This document shows positions 1-8,822 of a stretch of DNA of 64,000 nt, piece after piece. The position numbers and the translations under genes are program-made. The notes under the pieces are model-generated. The model did not search any database. It saw nothing but the letters and a program-made list of their open reading frames with translations, and was not told where the DNA came from. How positions within the stretch are numbered: the stretch's first letter is position 1; every line of letters begins with the position of its first letter. The stretch is from contig NC_014306.1 of the NCBI RefSeq assembly GCF_000196615.1, positions 3,162,001 to 3,226,000 of the forward strand. The letters are read 5' to 3'. This DNA is from Erwinia billingiae Eb661 (GTDB lineage: Bacteria; Pseudomonadota; Gammaproteobacteria; Enterobacterales; Enterobacteriaceae).

Positions 1-96
1 ATCGGCGAAGATGGCGGCAGCAGCACCGGCCATATCGAAGTTGATCAGCGTGCCGTAACAGTCGAAGGTGATGAATTTCGGTTTAAACACAGCCAT
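1..96 (-). CDS. HAD-superfamily hydrolase, haloacid dehalogenase type II-like (partial, N-terminus only)
   Basis: Reading leftward from the ATG at 94-96 gives 32 residues before the window edge. They contain FDCYGTLINF, the first HAD motif with the nucleophilic Asp (DxYGT form typical of type II haloacid dehalogenases and related phosphatases). It lies 44 bp downstream of the aldehyde dehydrogenase gene on the same strand, so the two are probably co-transcribed. The rest of the protein is outside the window, so substrate and full family are open. Confidence 0.75.
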   Translation of the reverse strand, partial: MAVFKPKFITFDCYGTLINFDMAGAAAAIFAD

Positions 97-140
97 TACG
101 CTACCTCTTCAGAGTTGGGTCTAAGGATGAAAAACAGTGA

Positions 141-1610
141 CTAGAAGTCGATCAGTACGCTTTTATAACGCTGGCAGGCTTCAAACGCCTGCCGGCCCAG
201 ATCTTTACCGATGCCTGAGCCGTGGAAGCCGCCAGTCGGGATAATAAAGTCGCCGGAGCGGCCGTAACGGTTGATCCACACGGTGCCGGCGGCAATGCCG
301 CGCATCGCCCGCAGCGCACGGTCAATATTTTTGGTGTGTACCCCGGCGCACAGGCCGTAGGTCGGGTGGGAAGCCAGCGCCAGCCCTTCGGCTTCCTCAT
401 CAAAGATTTGTACAGTCAGCACCGGGCCGAAGATCTCCTCCTGCACCGCCGGGTTGTCGTTAGCCACGCCCGCCAGCAGCGTCGGTTGCCAGAAGAACCC
501 TTCGCCGGTATCGGCAAAGCGCTGCCCGCCTACCAGCACTTCCGCTCCCTGCTGGCGGGCGCTGTTGATCACCGAGGCCACCTTCGTGGCCTGGCGCCGA
601 TCAATCATCGGCGCATAGCGGCTGCTCTCGTCCCAGGTCACACCGGCCCGGAAACCCTGGCACAGCTCAATCAGTTTGCCGATCAGCGCATCGTGCACGC
701 CGCGTTGTACAATCAGACGCGTCCCGGCGACGCAGGCCTGGCCGCCGTTGGCGGTAAAACCACGCAGGATACGCCCGGCCACCTCAGTGATATCGCCGCA
801 GTCGTCGAACACCAGCTGCGGGCTTTTGCCACCCAGCTCCAGCGTCACCGGCTTCATACCGTTAAACGCCGCGTCGCTCATGATGCGTGCGCCGGTGGCC
901 GTTGAGCCGGTAAAGGAGACTTTGCGCACCAGCGGATGCGCCACCAGCGCGCTACCGGTCACCGCGCCGCCGCCCTGAATAATGTTCAGCACTCCGGCAG
1001 GCAGGCCCGCCTGCACGGCCAGTTCGGCCATGCGCACGGTAGAGAACGGCGTCAGCTCTGAAGGCTTCAGCACCACGGCATTTCCTGCTGCCAGCGCCGG
1101 GCCACATTTCCACGAGGCCATCGACAGCGGGAAGTTCCACGGCGTAATCGCCCCGATCACCCCGTAAGGTTCCGGTACCAGCATGCCGAGACTGACATCG
1201 CGGGTCGGCAGCACGTCGCCGCTATATTTGTCGGCGCACTCGGCATAGAAGCGAATGGCGTCGGCAGTAAACGGGATCTCGTGATTGACCACGTCATAGA
1301 TAGGGCGCGTGGAGCCAAGCGACTCCAGCTGTGCCAGCAGCGGATCGACCTCAATCATGTCCGCCCAGCGCTTCAGTACCGCGCCGCGCTGACGCGGCGG
1401 GCAGCTGGCCCAGCCGCTGTCACGGACGGCAGCATCCGCCACGCTCACCGCCTCATCCACCAGCGCCGCATCCGCCTGATACAGTTCACCCGCCAGCAGG
1501 CCATCGGAAGGACGCTTAACCGCCAGCTGCTCACCCTGCCCGCGAATATGCTTACCATTAATGAAATGTCCTGCGGGCAGTGCGATTTTATCCGGGTCAA
1601 AACTAAGCAT
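141..1610 (-). CDS. NAD(P)-dependent aldehyde dehydrogenase
   Basis: 489 residues, the normal length of the ALDH superfamily, which oxidises aldehydes to acids in the cytoplasm. Visible landmarks are PWNF with the oxyanion Asn near 159, LKPSE with the cofactor Lys near 182, FTGST near 233-237, LELGG with the general-base Glu near 258 and GGQAC with the catalytic Cys near 293. It is followed by a HAD hydrolase gene on the same strand. Sequence resembles the broad betaine/aminobutyraldehyde-type branch, but the substrate cannot be assigned. The start is the ATG at 1608-1610, preceded by an AAGGAA-like ribosome site. Confidence 0.9.
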   Translation of the reverse strand: MLSFDPDKIALPAGHFINGKHIRGQGEQLAVKRPSDGLLAGELYQADAALVDEAVSVADAAVRDSGWASCPPRQRGAVLKRWADMIEVDPLLAQLESLGSTRPIYDVVNHEIPFTADAIRFYAECADKYSGDVLPTRDVSLGMLVPEPYGVIGAITPWNFPLSMASWKCGPALAAGNAVVLKPSELTPFSTVRMAELAVQAGLPAGVLNIIQGGGAVTGSALVAHPLVRKVSFTGSTATGARIMSDAAFNGMKPVTLELGGKSPQLVFDDCGDITEVAGRILRGFTANGGQACVAGTRLIVQRGVHDALIGKLIELCQGFRAGVTWDESSRYAPMIDRRQATKVASVINSARQQGAEVLVGGQRFADTGEGFFWQPTLLAGVANDNPAVQEEIFGPVLTVQIFDEEAEGLALASHPTYGLCAGVHTKNIDRALRAMRGIAAGTVWINRYGRSGDFIIPTGGFHGSGIGKDLGRQAFEACQRYKSVLIDF

Positions 1611-1966
1611 GGAGTGTTCCTTATTTAGCCTGCTAACTAATGCTTTCTGGTACTTAGCAATACTGCATTTGTATTAAGTAATGCAGAAAGCATGCCAGCC
1701 CTGTGAAAAAATAATAATGCGTAATAACGGGGTGAAAAAAATTTTGTGCCGTAATGACGGTGTTTTTTTTCCTGTTAAGCCGATTATTTAAATAGATGAT
1801 TTTCATCGTAAACGAATGCACCACCGTCGTGAATTCGATACTCACCTTGCACCGATTAAGCGCAGTATTTTTGTGGCGGTTTGGTTAACCCCAGGAATTG
1901 ATTAAAAAAAAGGCCCGAACCTTTTCAGGGTGTGGGCCTCAGAGATGGCTTAATTTTATTTTTTAT
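1611..1966. other. Intergenic region between two leftward aldehyde dehydrogenase genes
   Basis: About 356 bp without a credible gene. It carries the Rho-independent terminator of the upstream gabD-like gene at 1903-1939 and, nearer 1650-1850, an AT-rich stretch that probably holds the promoter of the downstream aldehyde dehydrogenase. Short open frames here lack ribosome sites and coding character. Confidence 0.6.
1903..1939 (-). terminator. Rho-independent terminator of the gabD-like gene
   Basis: On the minus strand an AGGCCC...GGGCCT stem with internal ACC/GGT pairing is followed by a run of seven T (seen as A's at 1904-1910). It lies about 30 bp past the stop codon at 1967. Confidence 0.85.
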
Positions 1967-3424
1967 TTACAGACTGCCGAAATGAAATGCTTTCGATTCG
2001 AGATATTCTTCAATGCCGTAACGCGAGCCTTCACGCCCCACGCCGGAGAGCTTAATTCCGCCAAACGGCGCCACTTCTAAAGAAACAGAACCGGTATTAA
2101 AACCGACCATGCCAAATTCCAGTGACTCACCCACGCGCCATGCGCGTCGAATATCTTCGGTGAAGAAATAAGCCCCCAAACCGTAAGGGGTATCATTCGC
2201 CATATTTATCGCTTCATCTTCGGTATCGAAAATAAACAGCGGCGCTACCGGGCCAAAAGTCTCTTCATGAGCAATGCGCATCGCACTGGTGACGTAGCCG
2301 AGTACCGTCGGCGCCACGAAGGTGCCGTTGCCGTTACTGATACCGCCGGTTAACAGTTCGGCACCGTGGCTGAGCGCATCTTCAATATGACTGTTCACTT
2401 TGCTGACTGCCGCTGCGTTAATCAGTGGTCCGATGGTGCTGCCGTCGGCAAAACCATCGCCCACTTTCAGCTTCGCCACCTCTTCCAGCAGGCGAGCAAC
2501 AAAGCGTGGGTAGATAGTGCGCTGCACCAGAATGCGGTTAGCGCAGACGCAGGTTTGCCCGGCGTTGCGAAATTTACTCATCATTACGCCGCTGATGGCA
2601 ATGTCGAGATTCGCATCGTCAAAGACGATCAGAGGTGCGTTGCCCCCCAGCTCCAGGCTCAGGCGTTTAATACTGTCGGCGCTCTGCTGCATCAGCAACT
2701 GGCCTGTGCGCGTGGAACCGGTAAAGGAAATTTTGCGCACCGTGCGGCTGTTGGTCAGGGTTTCGCCAATCTCTTTCGGCAAACCGGTGACAATCTGCAG
2801 GACGCCAGACGGAATACCGGCACGCTGAGCCAGCTCAATCAGCGCCAGTGCCGACAGCGGGGTCAGCTCCGACGGTTTGACGATGATCGGGCAGCCCGCG
2901 GCCAACGCCGGGGCCACTTTGCGGGTGATCATCGCAATCGGGAAATTCCACGGGGTAATCGCGGCAGCCACACCTACAGGCTGCTTCAGTACCAGGATAC
3001 GGCGATCATCGCTCGGTGCAGGAATGGTGTCGCCATAAATGCGGCGCGCTTCTTCCGCAAACCACTTCACAAAGCCCGCACCGTACAGCACTTCGCCCTT
3101 TGCTTCAGCCAGCGGCTTGCCCTGCTCGGCGGTCATGATGGCGGCGAGGTCGTCAGTATTGTCGAGGATCAGCTGATGCCATTTTTCCAGCAGCATCGCA
3201 CGCTGCGCGTTCGGGGTTTTCGCCCAGCTTTTCCGTGCGGCATCGGCAAAGGCAATCGCCTGCTCGGTTTCTTTCGCCCCGAGCGCCGGAATGGTACAAA
3301 GCACTTCGCCCGTTGATGGGTTGGTGACCGGTAGCATTTCACCGTTAAGCGCGCCCTGCCAGTGACCGTTAAAAAAAGCCTGCTGGCGCAGCAGTGAAGC
3401 GTCCTGTAAACGTTGTGCGAGCAT
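1967..3424 (-). CDS. gabD: Succinate-semialdehyde dehydrogenase, GabD-like
   Basis: 485 residues, close to E. coli GabD in length and in long conserved blocks (LFRQQA-type N-terminus, EQGKPLAEAKGE, WFAEEARRIYGDTIP, PWNFPIAMITRK, LELGGNAP, KFRNAGQTCVCANR, VAPFGGIK.SG.GREGS). Catalytic Glu near 258 and Cys near 292; the CVC pair (292/294) is the redox-switch pair of bacterial GabD. Expected reaction: succinate semialdehyde plus NAD(P)+ to succinate. An AAGGAGA ribosome site precedes the ATG. No gabT or gabP lies beside it, so a role in another semialdehyde pathway is possible. Confidence 0.87.
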   Translation of the reverse strand: MLAQRLQDASLLRQQAFFNGHWQGALNGEMLPVTNPSTGEVLCTIPALGAKETEQAIAFADAARKSWAKTPNAQRAMLLEKWHQLILDNTDDLAAIMTAEQGKPLAEAKGEVLYGAGFVKWFAEEARRIYGDTIPAPSDDRRILVLKQPVGVAAAITPWNFPIAMITRKVAPALAAGCPIIVKPSELTPLSALALIELAQRAGIPSGVLQIVTGLPKEIGETLTNSRTVRKISFTGSTRTGQLLMQQSADSIKRLSLELGGNAPLIVFDDANLDIAISGVMMSKFRNAGQTCVCANRILVQRTIYPRFVARLLEEVAKLKVGDGFADGSTIGPLINAAAVSKVNSHIEDALSHGAELLTGGISNGNGTFVAPTVLGYVTSAMRIAHEETFGPVAPLFIFDTEDEAINMANDTPYGLGAYFFTEDIRRAWRVGESLEFGMVGFNTGSVSLEVAPFGGIKLSGVGREGSRYGIEEYLESKAFHFGSL

Positions 3425-3591
3425 AGCGTCTCCTTAATAAGTTCATTTCACTTTAACGGAGGCGAGGCAATCAATGCTGCGTTATCAGGTAGAAGGAGAA
3501 GCGCGGAAAGAGGTTTTGCGTGGCGAAACGAAATTTTATGCCGTAGCATTCAAAGTGGCCGTAACAGGCAGCCGGGATTGAAGGAGTTTAT

Positions 3592-4095
3592 ATGAGCAAA
3601 TCGCCAGACATCGTCGTTTTCATGCGCCGCGCGGAAGAAAGTGATGTGGAAATAGTTCGTGAAATAGTCCTTGCGGCCTATTCCAAGTGGATTTCGGTCA
3701 TTGGTCGTGAACCGACTCCGATGACGGCCGATTTTAATAAAGCCCTACATGAGCATGACATTTACCTGGCCATTATCGCAGGGGATGTCGTCGGCCTCAT
3801 CGAAATACGGCTTCATGCCGATCATCTTTGGATAGAAAATGTAGCGGTACATCCTCTTCGGCAAGGAATTGGAATCGGCCGGAGATTGCTTTCGTATGTT
3901 GAAGGTAAAGCAGCTCAGGCGGAAATCGGGGAAATTCGCCTGCAGACCAACGAAGCGTTCGAGGCGAACATTGCATTATATGTAGCGCTTGGATACGAAA
4001 TCGACAAACGTGAACCATTCATGGGTGGAAAAACCATTTTTATGCGCAAAAATTGTAGCGGTTACAAAGCTGCCCCCGAAATAAAGATTTCTTGA
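3592..4095 (+). CDS. GNAT family N-acetyltransferase
   Basis: 167 residues with the acetyl-CoA pyrophosphate loop motif VHPLRQGIGIGRRLL near residue 85-99 and the C-terminal NxxxxALYxxLGYE-like helix-strand (IALYVALGYEIDKREP) typical of the fold. The ATG has a GGAG ribosome site (GAAGGAG) 7 bp upstream. Monocistronic by its spacing. The acceptor (small amine, antibiotic or protein) cannot be told. Confidence 0.85.
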   Translation: MSKSPDIVVFMRRAEESDVEIVREIVLAAYSKWISVIGREPTPMTADFNKALHEHDIYLAIIAGDVVGLIEIRLHADHLWIENVAVHPLRQGIGIGRRLLSYVEGKAAQAEIGEIRLQTNEAFEANIALYVALGYEIDKREPFMGGKTIFMRKNCSGYKAAPEIKIS

Positions 4096-4263
4096 ATCTC
4101 TAAGGTACGTTGCTACTCAAACCTATCCATTAAAGGATCAAGAGCAATTACGAGCGAGGCGCTGAAATTACGTATTCATACTAACATTAGCTCTAGCAGT
4201 CGTAATTGAACTTAGTGCTTCATTGTGATCTTGTTCTCCACACAATAATTTTATGAGGTCTTT

Positions 4264-5001
4264 ATGCTGATAGCGCAGGTTTCAGACATTCACGCCTCAC
4301 CAGATAATGATCACCTGTTTCGGTTTGACCAGGTACTAAATTGGCTTACGCATCTGAAACCAGATGTGCTGGTACTTACCGGTGATCTAACGGATGGGCA
4401 TTGGCAGGAAGGTTATAAACAGATAGCCGACCGCCTGAATCAGCAAAATTATCCTTCAATGATCCTGGCAGGTAACTCTGACGACCGCAGTATGATGCGT
4501 TCTGTTTGGGATGAGAACAGATGGGCGCACGATGCCCAAGGAGAGGCTCTGCACTTTGTCCATGATACTGGAAGCATTCGCCTGATTGGTCTGGATTCGA
4601 CGATTGATTGTAAGGATTACGGCAGTGTGGCTGACCATCTGGAATGGTTGGATAATCAACTCAGCGACGCAGACAGCCCTCCGTCATTGCTGTTTTTGCA
4701 CCATCATGTATTTGCATCCGGCATACCAACGCTAGACGAAACGATGTGCAGAGGTCTACCTGAGATGGAAGATTTGATAAGACGCGCCCCGGGCAGACTA
4801 CCCGCCATTTCTACAGGCCATGTCCACAGACCCATAGCGGGTACGTTTGCGGACATACCTGCCTACATTTGTGGCTCCGTCTGCCCGGCTAATCCTGCCT
4901 GGTTTGGAACAATAAACGTTCCTCCTGCGAATGACCCACCAGCATTGGTGATTCACCGCTATGTCAGTAACTCTCTTACCAGTCACCACGTTTGCGTTTA
5001 A
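4264..5001 (+). CDS. Calcineurin-like metallophosphoesterase, CpdA-like
   Basis: 245 residues with the binuclear-metal phosphoesterase motifs in order: D8-I-H10, GD41, GN71, His 146-148 and GHVH 185-188. Length and order match class III cyclic-nucleotide phosphodiesterases (CpdA type, 3',5'-cAMP hydrolysis in the cytoplasm). Oddity: the usual GNH(D/E) motif reads GNSD, so the catalytic His is Ser72. The protein may therefore act on another substrate or be weak. The TGAGGTC upstream of the ATG is a modest ribosome site. It stands alone between intergenic regions. Confidence 0.8.
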   Translation: MLIAQVSDIHASPDNDHLFRFDQVLNWLTHLKPDVLVLTGDLTDGHWQEGYKQIADRLNQQNYPSMILAGNSDDRSMMRSVWDENRWAHDAQGEALHFVHDTGSIRLIGLDSTIDCKDYGSVADHLEWLDNQLSDADSPPSLLFLHHHVFASGIPTLDETMCRGLPEMEDLIRRAPGRLPAISTGHVHRPIAGTFADIPAYICGSVCPANPAWFGTINVPPANDPPALVIHRYVSNSLTSHHVCV

Positions 5002-5085
5002 CTGGCATTCGGAAAACGTATCGGTTTCATAGAGAACGACCTGATCCCCAGTGATTAACGCATAATGTTGCGAGAGAACAATATC

Positions 5086-5149
5086 TGCTGTTGGCAGAAA
5101 GCGGAATGACCTGGGCGCAAGATCCGCTGTGAGCGAAAAGCGGACGTTA
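5086..5149. repeat. Dispersed intergenic repeat, copy A
   Basis: Two modules: a left part CTGCTGTTGGCAGAAAGCGG and a right part TCCGCT-N10-AGCGGA (5123-5144) that forms a 6-bp stem. The right part aligns base for base with copies at 5842-5867, 8756-8782 and 16404-16430. Confidence 0.65.
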
Positions 5150-5222
5150 CCTGAGTTCTTTGATGGGCATAAATTACGGTAGCCAGCTTAAAAATATGGA
5201 TGCCGATGCCGTGGAGATTTAA
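5148..5222 (+). pseudogene. Possible 3' remnant of an unrecognised gene
   Basis: One frame reads YLSSLMGINYGSQLKNM and then DADAVEI before a TAA at 5220-5222, with protein-like composition but no start or ribosome site. It starts directly at the edge of the dispersed repeat, as if a gene had been truncated there. I do not recognise the family; chance reading is possible. Confidence 0.2.
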
Positions 5223-5247
5223 GCTCAATCGAGCTTAAAATAATTTA

Positions 5248-5715
5248 TTATTTGCGCAAATTTAAGGCCATCACGGTAACAGTCTCTCCGGCTACAATCC
5301 GAATCTCTTTGTCCTCCCATCCCAGCTTGCGGTACAAAGACTGCATGTCCGGCGTGTAAAGCCACAGTTCAGCAATATTTTGCTCAGATGCATGTTTAAT
5401 CAATTCTTTAACCAGCGCGGATCCTAATCCCTGACCGCGATGTGAAGGCGTGGTGATGACTTCTCCCAGCCAGTGCATACGCTGGGGGTTATCACTAAGC
5501 TCAAAGTGAATGAGACTACCTGCTGCGATAACATTGTTTTCTGCATCAATCACGATCAGGGTAACCTGGCGGTCATCACAAGAATTCCGCTCAATGAGCC
5601 GTGCTCGAATTTGTTCCTCGTCTGCCCATAAAGGCAGGCAAGACCACTCCCTAAAAAGTAAGCCTGAAGTTTGAGCAAGATAAACAGGGTGGTCCATAAG
5701 CTTTTTAATCTGCAT
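5248..5715 (-). CDS. GNAT family N-acetyltransferase
   Basis: 155 residues from the ATG at 5713-5715 (MQIKKL), chosen because an AGAAGAG ribosome-like site lies just upstream. An in-frame ATG at 5752-5754 would add 13 residues but has no ribosome site. The core motif EVITTPSHRGQGLGSALVKE is the acetyl-CoA binding signature, followed by YTPD..SLYRKLGW, the usual C-terminal helix and strand. Cytoplasmic acetyltransferase; substrate unknown. The stop lies 25 bp from the possible gene remnant. Confidence 0.8.
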   Translation of the reverse strand: MQIKKLMDHPVYLAQTSGLLFREWSCLPLWADEEQIRARLIERNSCDDRQVTLIVIDAENNVIAAGSLIHFELSDNPQRMHWLGEVITTPSHRGQGLGSALVKELIKHASEQNIAELWLYTPDMQSLYRKLGWEDKEIRIVAGETVTVMALNLRK

Positions 5716-5800
5716 TTTTCGCTCTTCTATTTTGACGTTTAGGGAATTTACCATGTTTATAAACTTAAATTTTTAGCACACTTTTCAAATTGCAAAGCCC

Positions 5801-5867
5801 GTTCCTGGCACACAGCGGAAGCGGACCTCTGGTCACTAAAGGTTCGCAATGAGCGAGGAGCGGACGT
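5801..5867. repeat. Dispersed intergenic repeat, copy B
   Basis: Left module CCTGGCACACAGCGGAAGCG and right module GTTCGC-N11-GCGGAC (5842-5865). It directly abuts the stop codon of the LysR gene at 5868-5870. The right half matches copies A, C and D with a few changes that weaken the stem. Confidence 0.6.
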
Positions 5868-6782
5868 CTAACCCTGCTCCCAGGGGACTCCCGGCTCCCA
5901 GCGTTCAACCAGCAGGTCAATAAAGGCGCGGATCCGCGGAGATAAGTGTCGTTTACTGGGATAGATGATCCGCACAGGTTCCGGCGGGAAAGGATATTCC
6001 TCCAGCACAGGCACCAGCTTGCCGCTACGGACATCATCCGCCAGCAAATAGGTCGGCAGGTGAACGATACCAAACCCGGAAATTGCTGATGCCCGCATCG
6101 CTTCCGAACTGTCGAGGTTAAGCCGGCCGGGTCCTTCATAGACAAAAGTGCCTTCGGGAGTGGCAAAATGCCAGCTTCGCCTCTTCTCTGCACTCAGAAG
6201 AAAAATAGTGTCATGTCCGGTTAATTCCGCAGGGGTCTTTGGAGCACCCCGTAAGGACAGGTATTGGGGCGATGCACAGGTGACAATACGTTGAGAAGCA
6301 ATTGTGCGGGTAAGAATTCGTGAGTCATCGCGGGGTTCACCGATGCGAATGGCAATATCAAACCCCTCTTCAATCAGATCGACAAACCTGTCCGTAAAGG
6401 AGACCTCCGCACGAAGTTCCGGCCACTTTTTCAGATAAGCATCGAGAACGGGAAGAATGTGTCGCTGACCAAATGAAAGCGGTGCGCTCAACCGGAGCGT
6501 CCCCGATGGCTTCCCCCTGCGCATGGCCATGGCGGCATCGACCTCTTCCAGGTCATCCAGTATCTGTCGGCAACGATCGTACATGACCCTCCCCTCATCG
6601 GTAAGACTCAGACTCCTGGTGGTACGGTTAAGAAGGCGAACCCCCATGCGCGTTTCCAGCCTGACAATACTTTTGCCAATGGCGGAGCGCGTCAGGCCAA
6701 GGGAACCGGCTGCATGGGTGTAACTCCCGGCTTTTACGGCTGCCACGAACGCCGCGATATCACCAATACTGTTGATTTCCAT
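5868..6782 (-). CDS. LysR-type transcriptional regulator
   Basis: 304 residues, normal LTTR length. The N-terminal winged HTH (residues 5-65) reads FVAAVKAGSYTHAAGSLGLT followed by RSAIGKSI and RLE. The C-terminal co-inducer domain (about 90-295) has FTDRFVDLIEEGFDIAIRIG and ISGFGIVHLP. It is divergent from the alpha/beta hydrolase gene with about 120 bp between them, the classic LTTR arrangement, so it probably controls that hydrolase and itself. The inducer is unknown. Confidence 0.9.
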   Translation of the reverse strand: MEINSIGDIAAFVAAVKAGSYTHAAGSLGLTRSAIGKSIVRLETRMGVRLLNRTTRSLSLTDEGRVMYDRCRQILDDLEEVDAAMAMRRGKPSGTLRLSAPLSFGQRHILPVLDAYLKKWPELRAEVSFTDRFVDLIEEGFDIAIRIGEPRDDSRILTRTIASQRIVTCASPQYLSLRGAPKTPAELTGHDTIFLLSAEKRRSWHFATPEGTFVYEGPGRLNLDSSEAMRASAISGFGIVHLPTYLLADDVRSGKLVPVLEEYPFPPEPVRIIYPSKRHLSPRIRAFIDLLVERWEPGVPWEQG

Positions 6783-6903
6783 GCTTAATTTATCTCATTC
6801 AATACGGGCGTGACTGTACCCTGATATGGGAAGCATATTCCCCAAATGTTTATCTATCATAGACTCCTGTTCTCTTTCAACGCAAATACAAACAGGAATG
6901 ACA

Positions 6904-7833
6904 ATGCTGAATAAACACACCAGGCAAGCCGTAAAAGAATGGTCAGAAAGTCTGGTCGATCTGGGTCCAATTCTTACCGGTGAAGACACCGTCACGCCTA
7001 TGCGCGAAGTGCGTGACGCGTACACGCGTATGCTGGCTAAAAACCCTGCGCCTGCGGGCGTCAGCTTTACGGATGTCGACATGGGTGGCGTACCGGGCAC
7101 GCTGGTGACGCCTGATAACCTTGAAACAGACGCCATCGTGATGTACATCCACGGTGGCGCTTATATTGTCGGTGAACCGGCGGGCTATCACGGTATTGGT
7201 GGCAACTACGCCAGCATGCTGGGCGCACGGGTGTACATGCCGGATTATCGTCTGGCGCCGGAGTATCCATTCCCCACGCCGGTTACCGATACCGTTCGTG
7301 CCTATGAGTGGTTGATTGAGCAGGGTTTTGACGGCAGCAAAATTGTGCTGGCCGGCGAGTCCGCGGGCGGAGCGATGGTGGTTACCGTGATGGTGGCTGC
7401 ACGCAACAAGGGCCTGCCGCTTCCGGCCGGCGGAGTTTCTATTTCCCCCTGGGCCAACCTTGAACACACCGGCGTCTCCATGACCAACAGAGAAGGCCTG
7501 GATCCCCTGAACACCAAAGCCGGTCTGGATTTCCTGGCCCGTACCTTCCTTGGCGATGCCCTGCCTAATCATCCCATGGCCTCGCCGGTGTTTGCCGATG
7601 TGACGGGCCTGCCGCCGGTGCTGGTTCAGATTGGCGAAAATGAACTGATGCTGAGCGACGCGATGCGGCTGGCAACTCATCTGGGTGATCACCGGGTTCG
7701 CGTAAATCTGGAGGTCTGGCCTGGTATGTTCCACGCCTGGCATTTCTTCTCCACGCTGCAGCCCGAAGCAGTGCAGGCGCTGGAGAGCTCGGTCGCCTTT
7801 ATCAGACAGGCTTTGCGGGATGCCGCGAACTAA
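6904..7833 (+). CDS. Alpha/beta hydrolase, hormone-sensitive-lipase-type esterase
   Basis: 309 residues from the ATG at 6904 (MLNKHT), which has AGGA 6 bp upstream; an ATG at 6898 overlaps that site and is less likely. HSL-family marks: oxyanion motif HGGAY, nucleophile elbow GESAGG, and a late GMFHAWHFF carrying the catalytic His. These enzymes hydrolyse short-chain esters in the cytoplasm. Divergent LysR gene upstream suggests inducible expression by an ester or phenolic compound. A hairpin at 7852-7881 follows. Confidence 0.88.
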   Translation: MLNKHTRQAVKEWSESLVDLGPILTGEDTVTPMREVRDAYTRMLAKNPAPAGVSFTDVDMGGVPGTLVTPDNLETDAIVMYIHGGAYIVGEPAGYHGIGGNYASMLGARVYMPDYRLAPEYPFPTPVTDTVRAYEWLIEQGFDGSKIVLAGESAGGAMVVTVMVAARNKGLPLPAGGVSISPWANLEHTGVSMTNREGLDPLNTKAGLDFLARTFLGDALPNHPMASPVFADVTGLPPVLVQIGENELMLSDAMRLATHLGDHRVRVNLEVWPGMFHAWHFFSTLQPEAVQALESSVAFIRQALRDAAN

Positions 7834-7851
7834 TCATCAATGATGAACTCA

Positions 7852-7881
7852 CTGACGGGCGCGACTGACTGCGCCCGTCAG
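7852..7881 (+). terminator. Strong hairpin after the hydrolase gene
   Basis: CTGACGGGCGC and GCGCCCGTCAG form a perfect 11-bp stem around an 8-nt loop, 19 bp after the stop. There is no T-run, so it may stabilise the mRNA or pause transcription rather than terminate it alone. Confidence 0.6.
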
Positions 7882-8066
7882 CTGAGAAAACGCCTGATTT
7901 ACAGACCCCGCTGACGTCAAATGACCGACAACTCAACGAGCGACCGGGAATAACGCTAGACTAGGTTTCACACCCTGAACGGGTTAAACCCTGTGTTGCG
8001 TCCATCGGTTTAACTCACGGCTGTATTCACATGAGATTCGTCAAACGTATTGCGAGGAGAACGTTT

Positions 8067-8663
8067 ATGACAGCGATTGATTCACTCGGCGCCGAAGGCG
8101 GAGTCTGGATAAATCCACCTCAGGTATGGACGGTTGAAGAAGGAAAGTTGCAGTTTAAAACGGATCTCAACACTGACTTTTGGCAACAGACGTATTACGG
8201 ATTCCAGCGTCATACCGGCCATGCATTTGGATTTTACCTGGAGGGTGATTTCACCGTGCAGGTTAAGGTGATGGCGGGTTTTTCTCATCTCTACGATCAG
8301 GCCGGCCTATTTCTGCTTGATGATGACCTGCACTGGGTTAAGGCTGGCATTGAATTTAATGACGGTCAGTCTTCTGTTGGCAGCGTGGTGACGCGCAAAA
8401 TGTCTGACTGGGCCACCGGGATTTTCCCCGGCGATCCGGGGACATTCTGGATGCGTGCCACGCTGGAAAATGAGGCTCTGCGGATACAGTACTCAACGGA
8501 TGGCAAAACCTGGCCGTTACTGAGATTGTGCCATTGGCCGGAAACGCGAAAGCGTTTTGTAGGCGTAATGAGTTGTACACCCGAAAGGCAGGGGCTCGAC
8601 GTCATCTTCGACGAATTCACCCTCGGCCCACCTTCAAATAAGCCTCTACATGATCTGACCTGA
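8067..8663 (+). CDS. DUF1349 domain protein
   Basis: 198 residues from the ATG at 8067 (MTAIDS), preceded by GAGGAGA at good spacing; the longer frame from 8031 has no ribosome site. The sequence (FWQQTYYGF, ..QAGLFLL..., KAGIEF..., VVTRKMSDW, MRATLENEALRIQYSTDG, FVGVMSCTPER) matches the DUF1349 beta-sandwich family, related in fold to concanavalin-like lectins and known from REE1-like proteins. Cytoplasmic, no signal peptide. Molecular role unknown. Stands alone between the hydrolase and the DUF1348 gene. Confidence 0.8.
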   Translation: MTAIDSLGAEGGVWINPPQVWTVEEGKLQFKTDLNTDFWQQTYYGFQRHTGHAFGFYLEGDFTVQVKVMAGFSHLYDQAGLFLLDDDLHWVKAGIEFNDGQSSVGSVVTRKMSDWATGIFPGDPGTFWMRATLENEALRIQYSTDGKTWPLLRLCHWPETRKRFVGVMSCTPERQGLDVIFDEFTLGPPSNKPLHDLT

Positions 8664-8756
8664 TCAAGCATGACGACTGATTAAGCTTCCAAAGACAATG
8701 CCGCTTCGTAATATGGCCTCCTCCCCGAAAAATTAACCTGCCGCAATAAGCGTGAC

Positions 8757-8780
8757 GTCCGCTGTTGAAAAGGAGCGGAC
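8757..8780. repeat. Dispersed intergenic repeat, copy C (right module only)
   Basis: GTCCGCT and AGCGGAC form a perfect 7-bp stem around a 10-nt loop. It is the most symmetrical copy; the left module seen in A, B and D is absent. Confidence 0.6.
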
Positions 8781-8822
8781 AGGCTAACGGGGAAAAGTCA
8801 GCGTCGAACTATAAACGACAAA

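Noticed and set aside
2366..3316. Long open frame on the plus strand (about 316 codons)
   Set aside because: It lies wholly antisense to the gabD-like gene, has a low-complexity Arg/Gln/His-rich composition and no ribosome site: a shadow of high-GC codon use.
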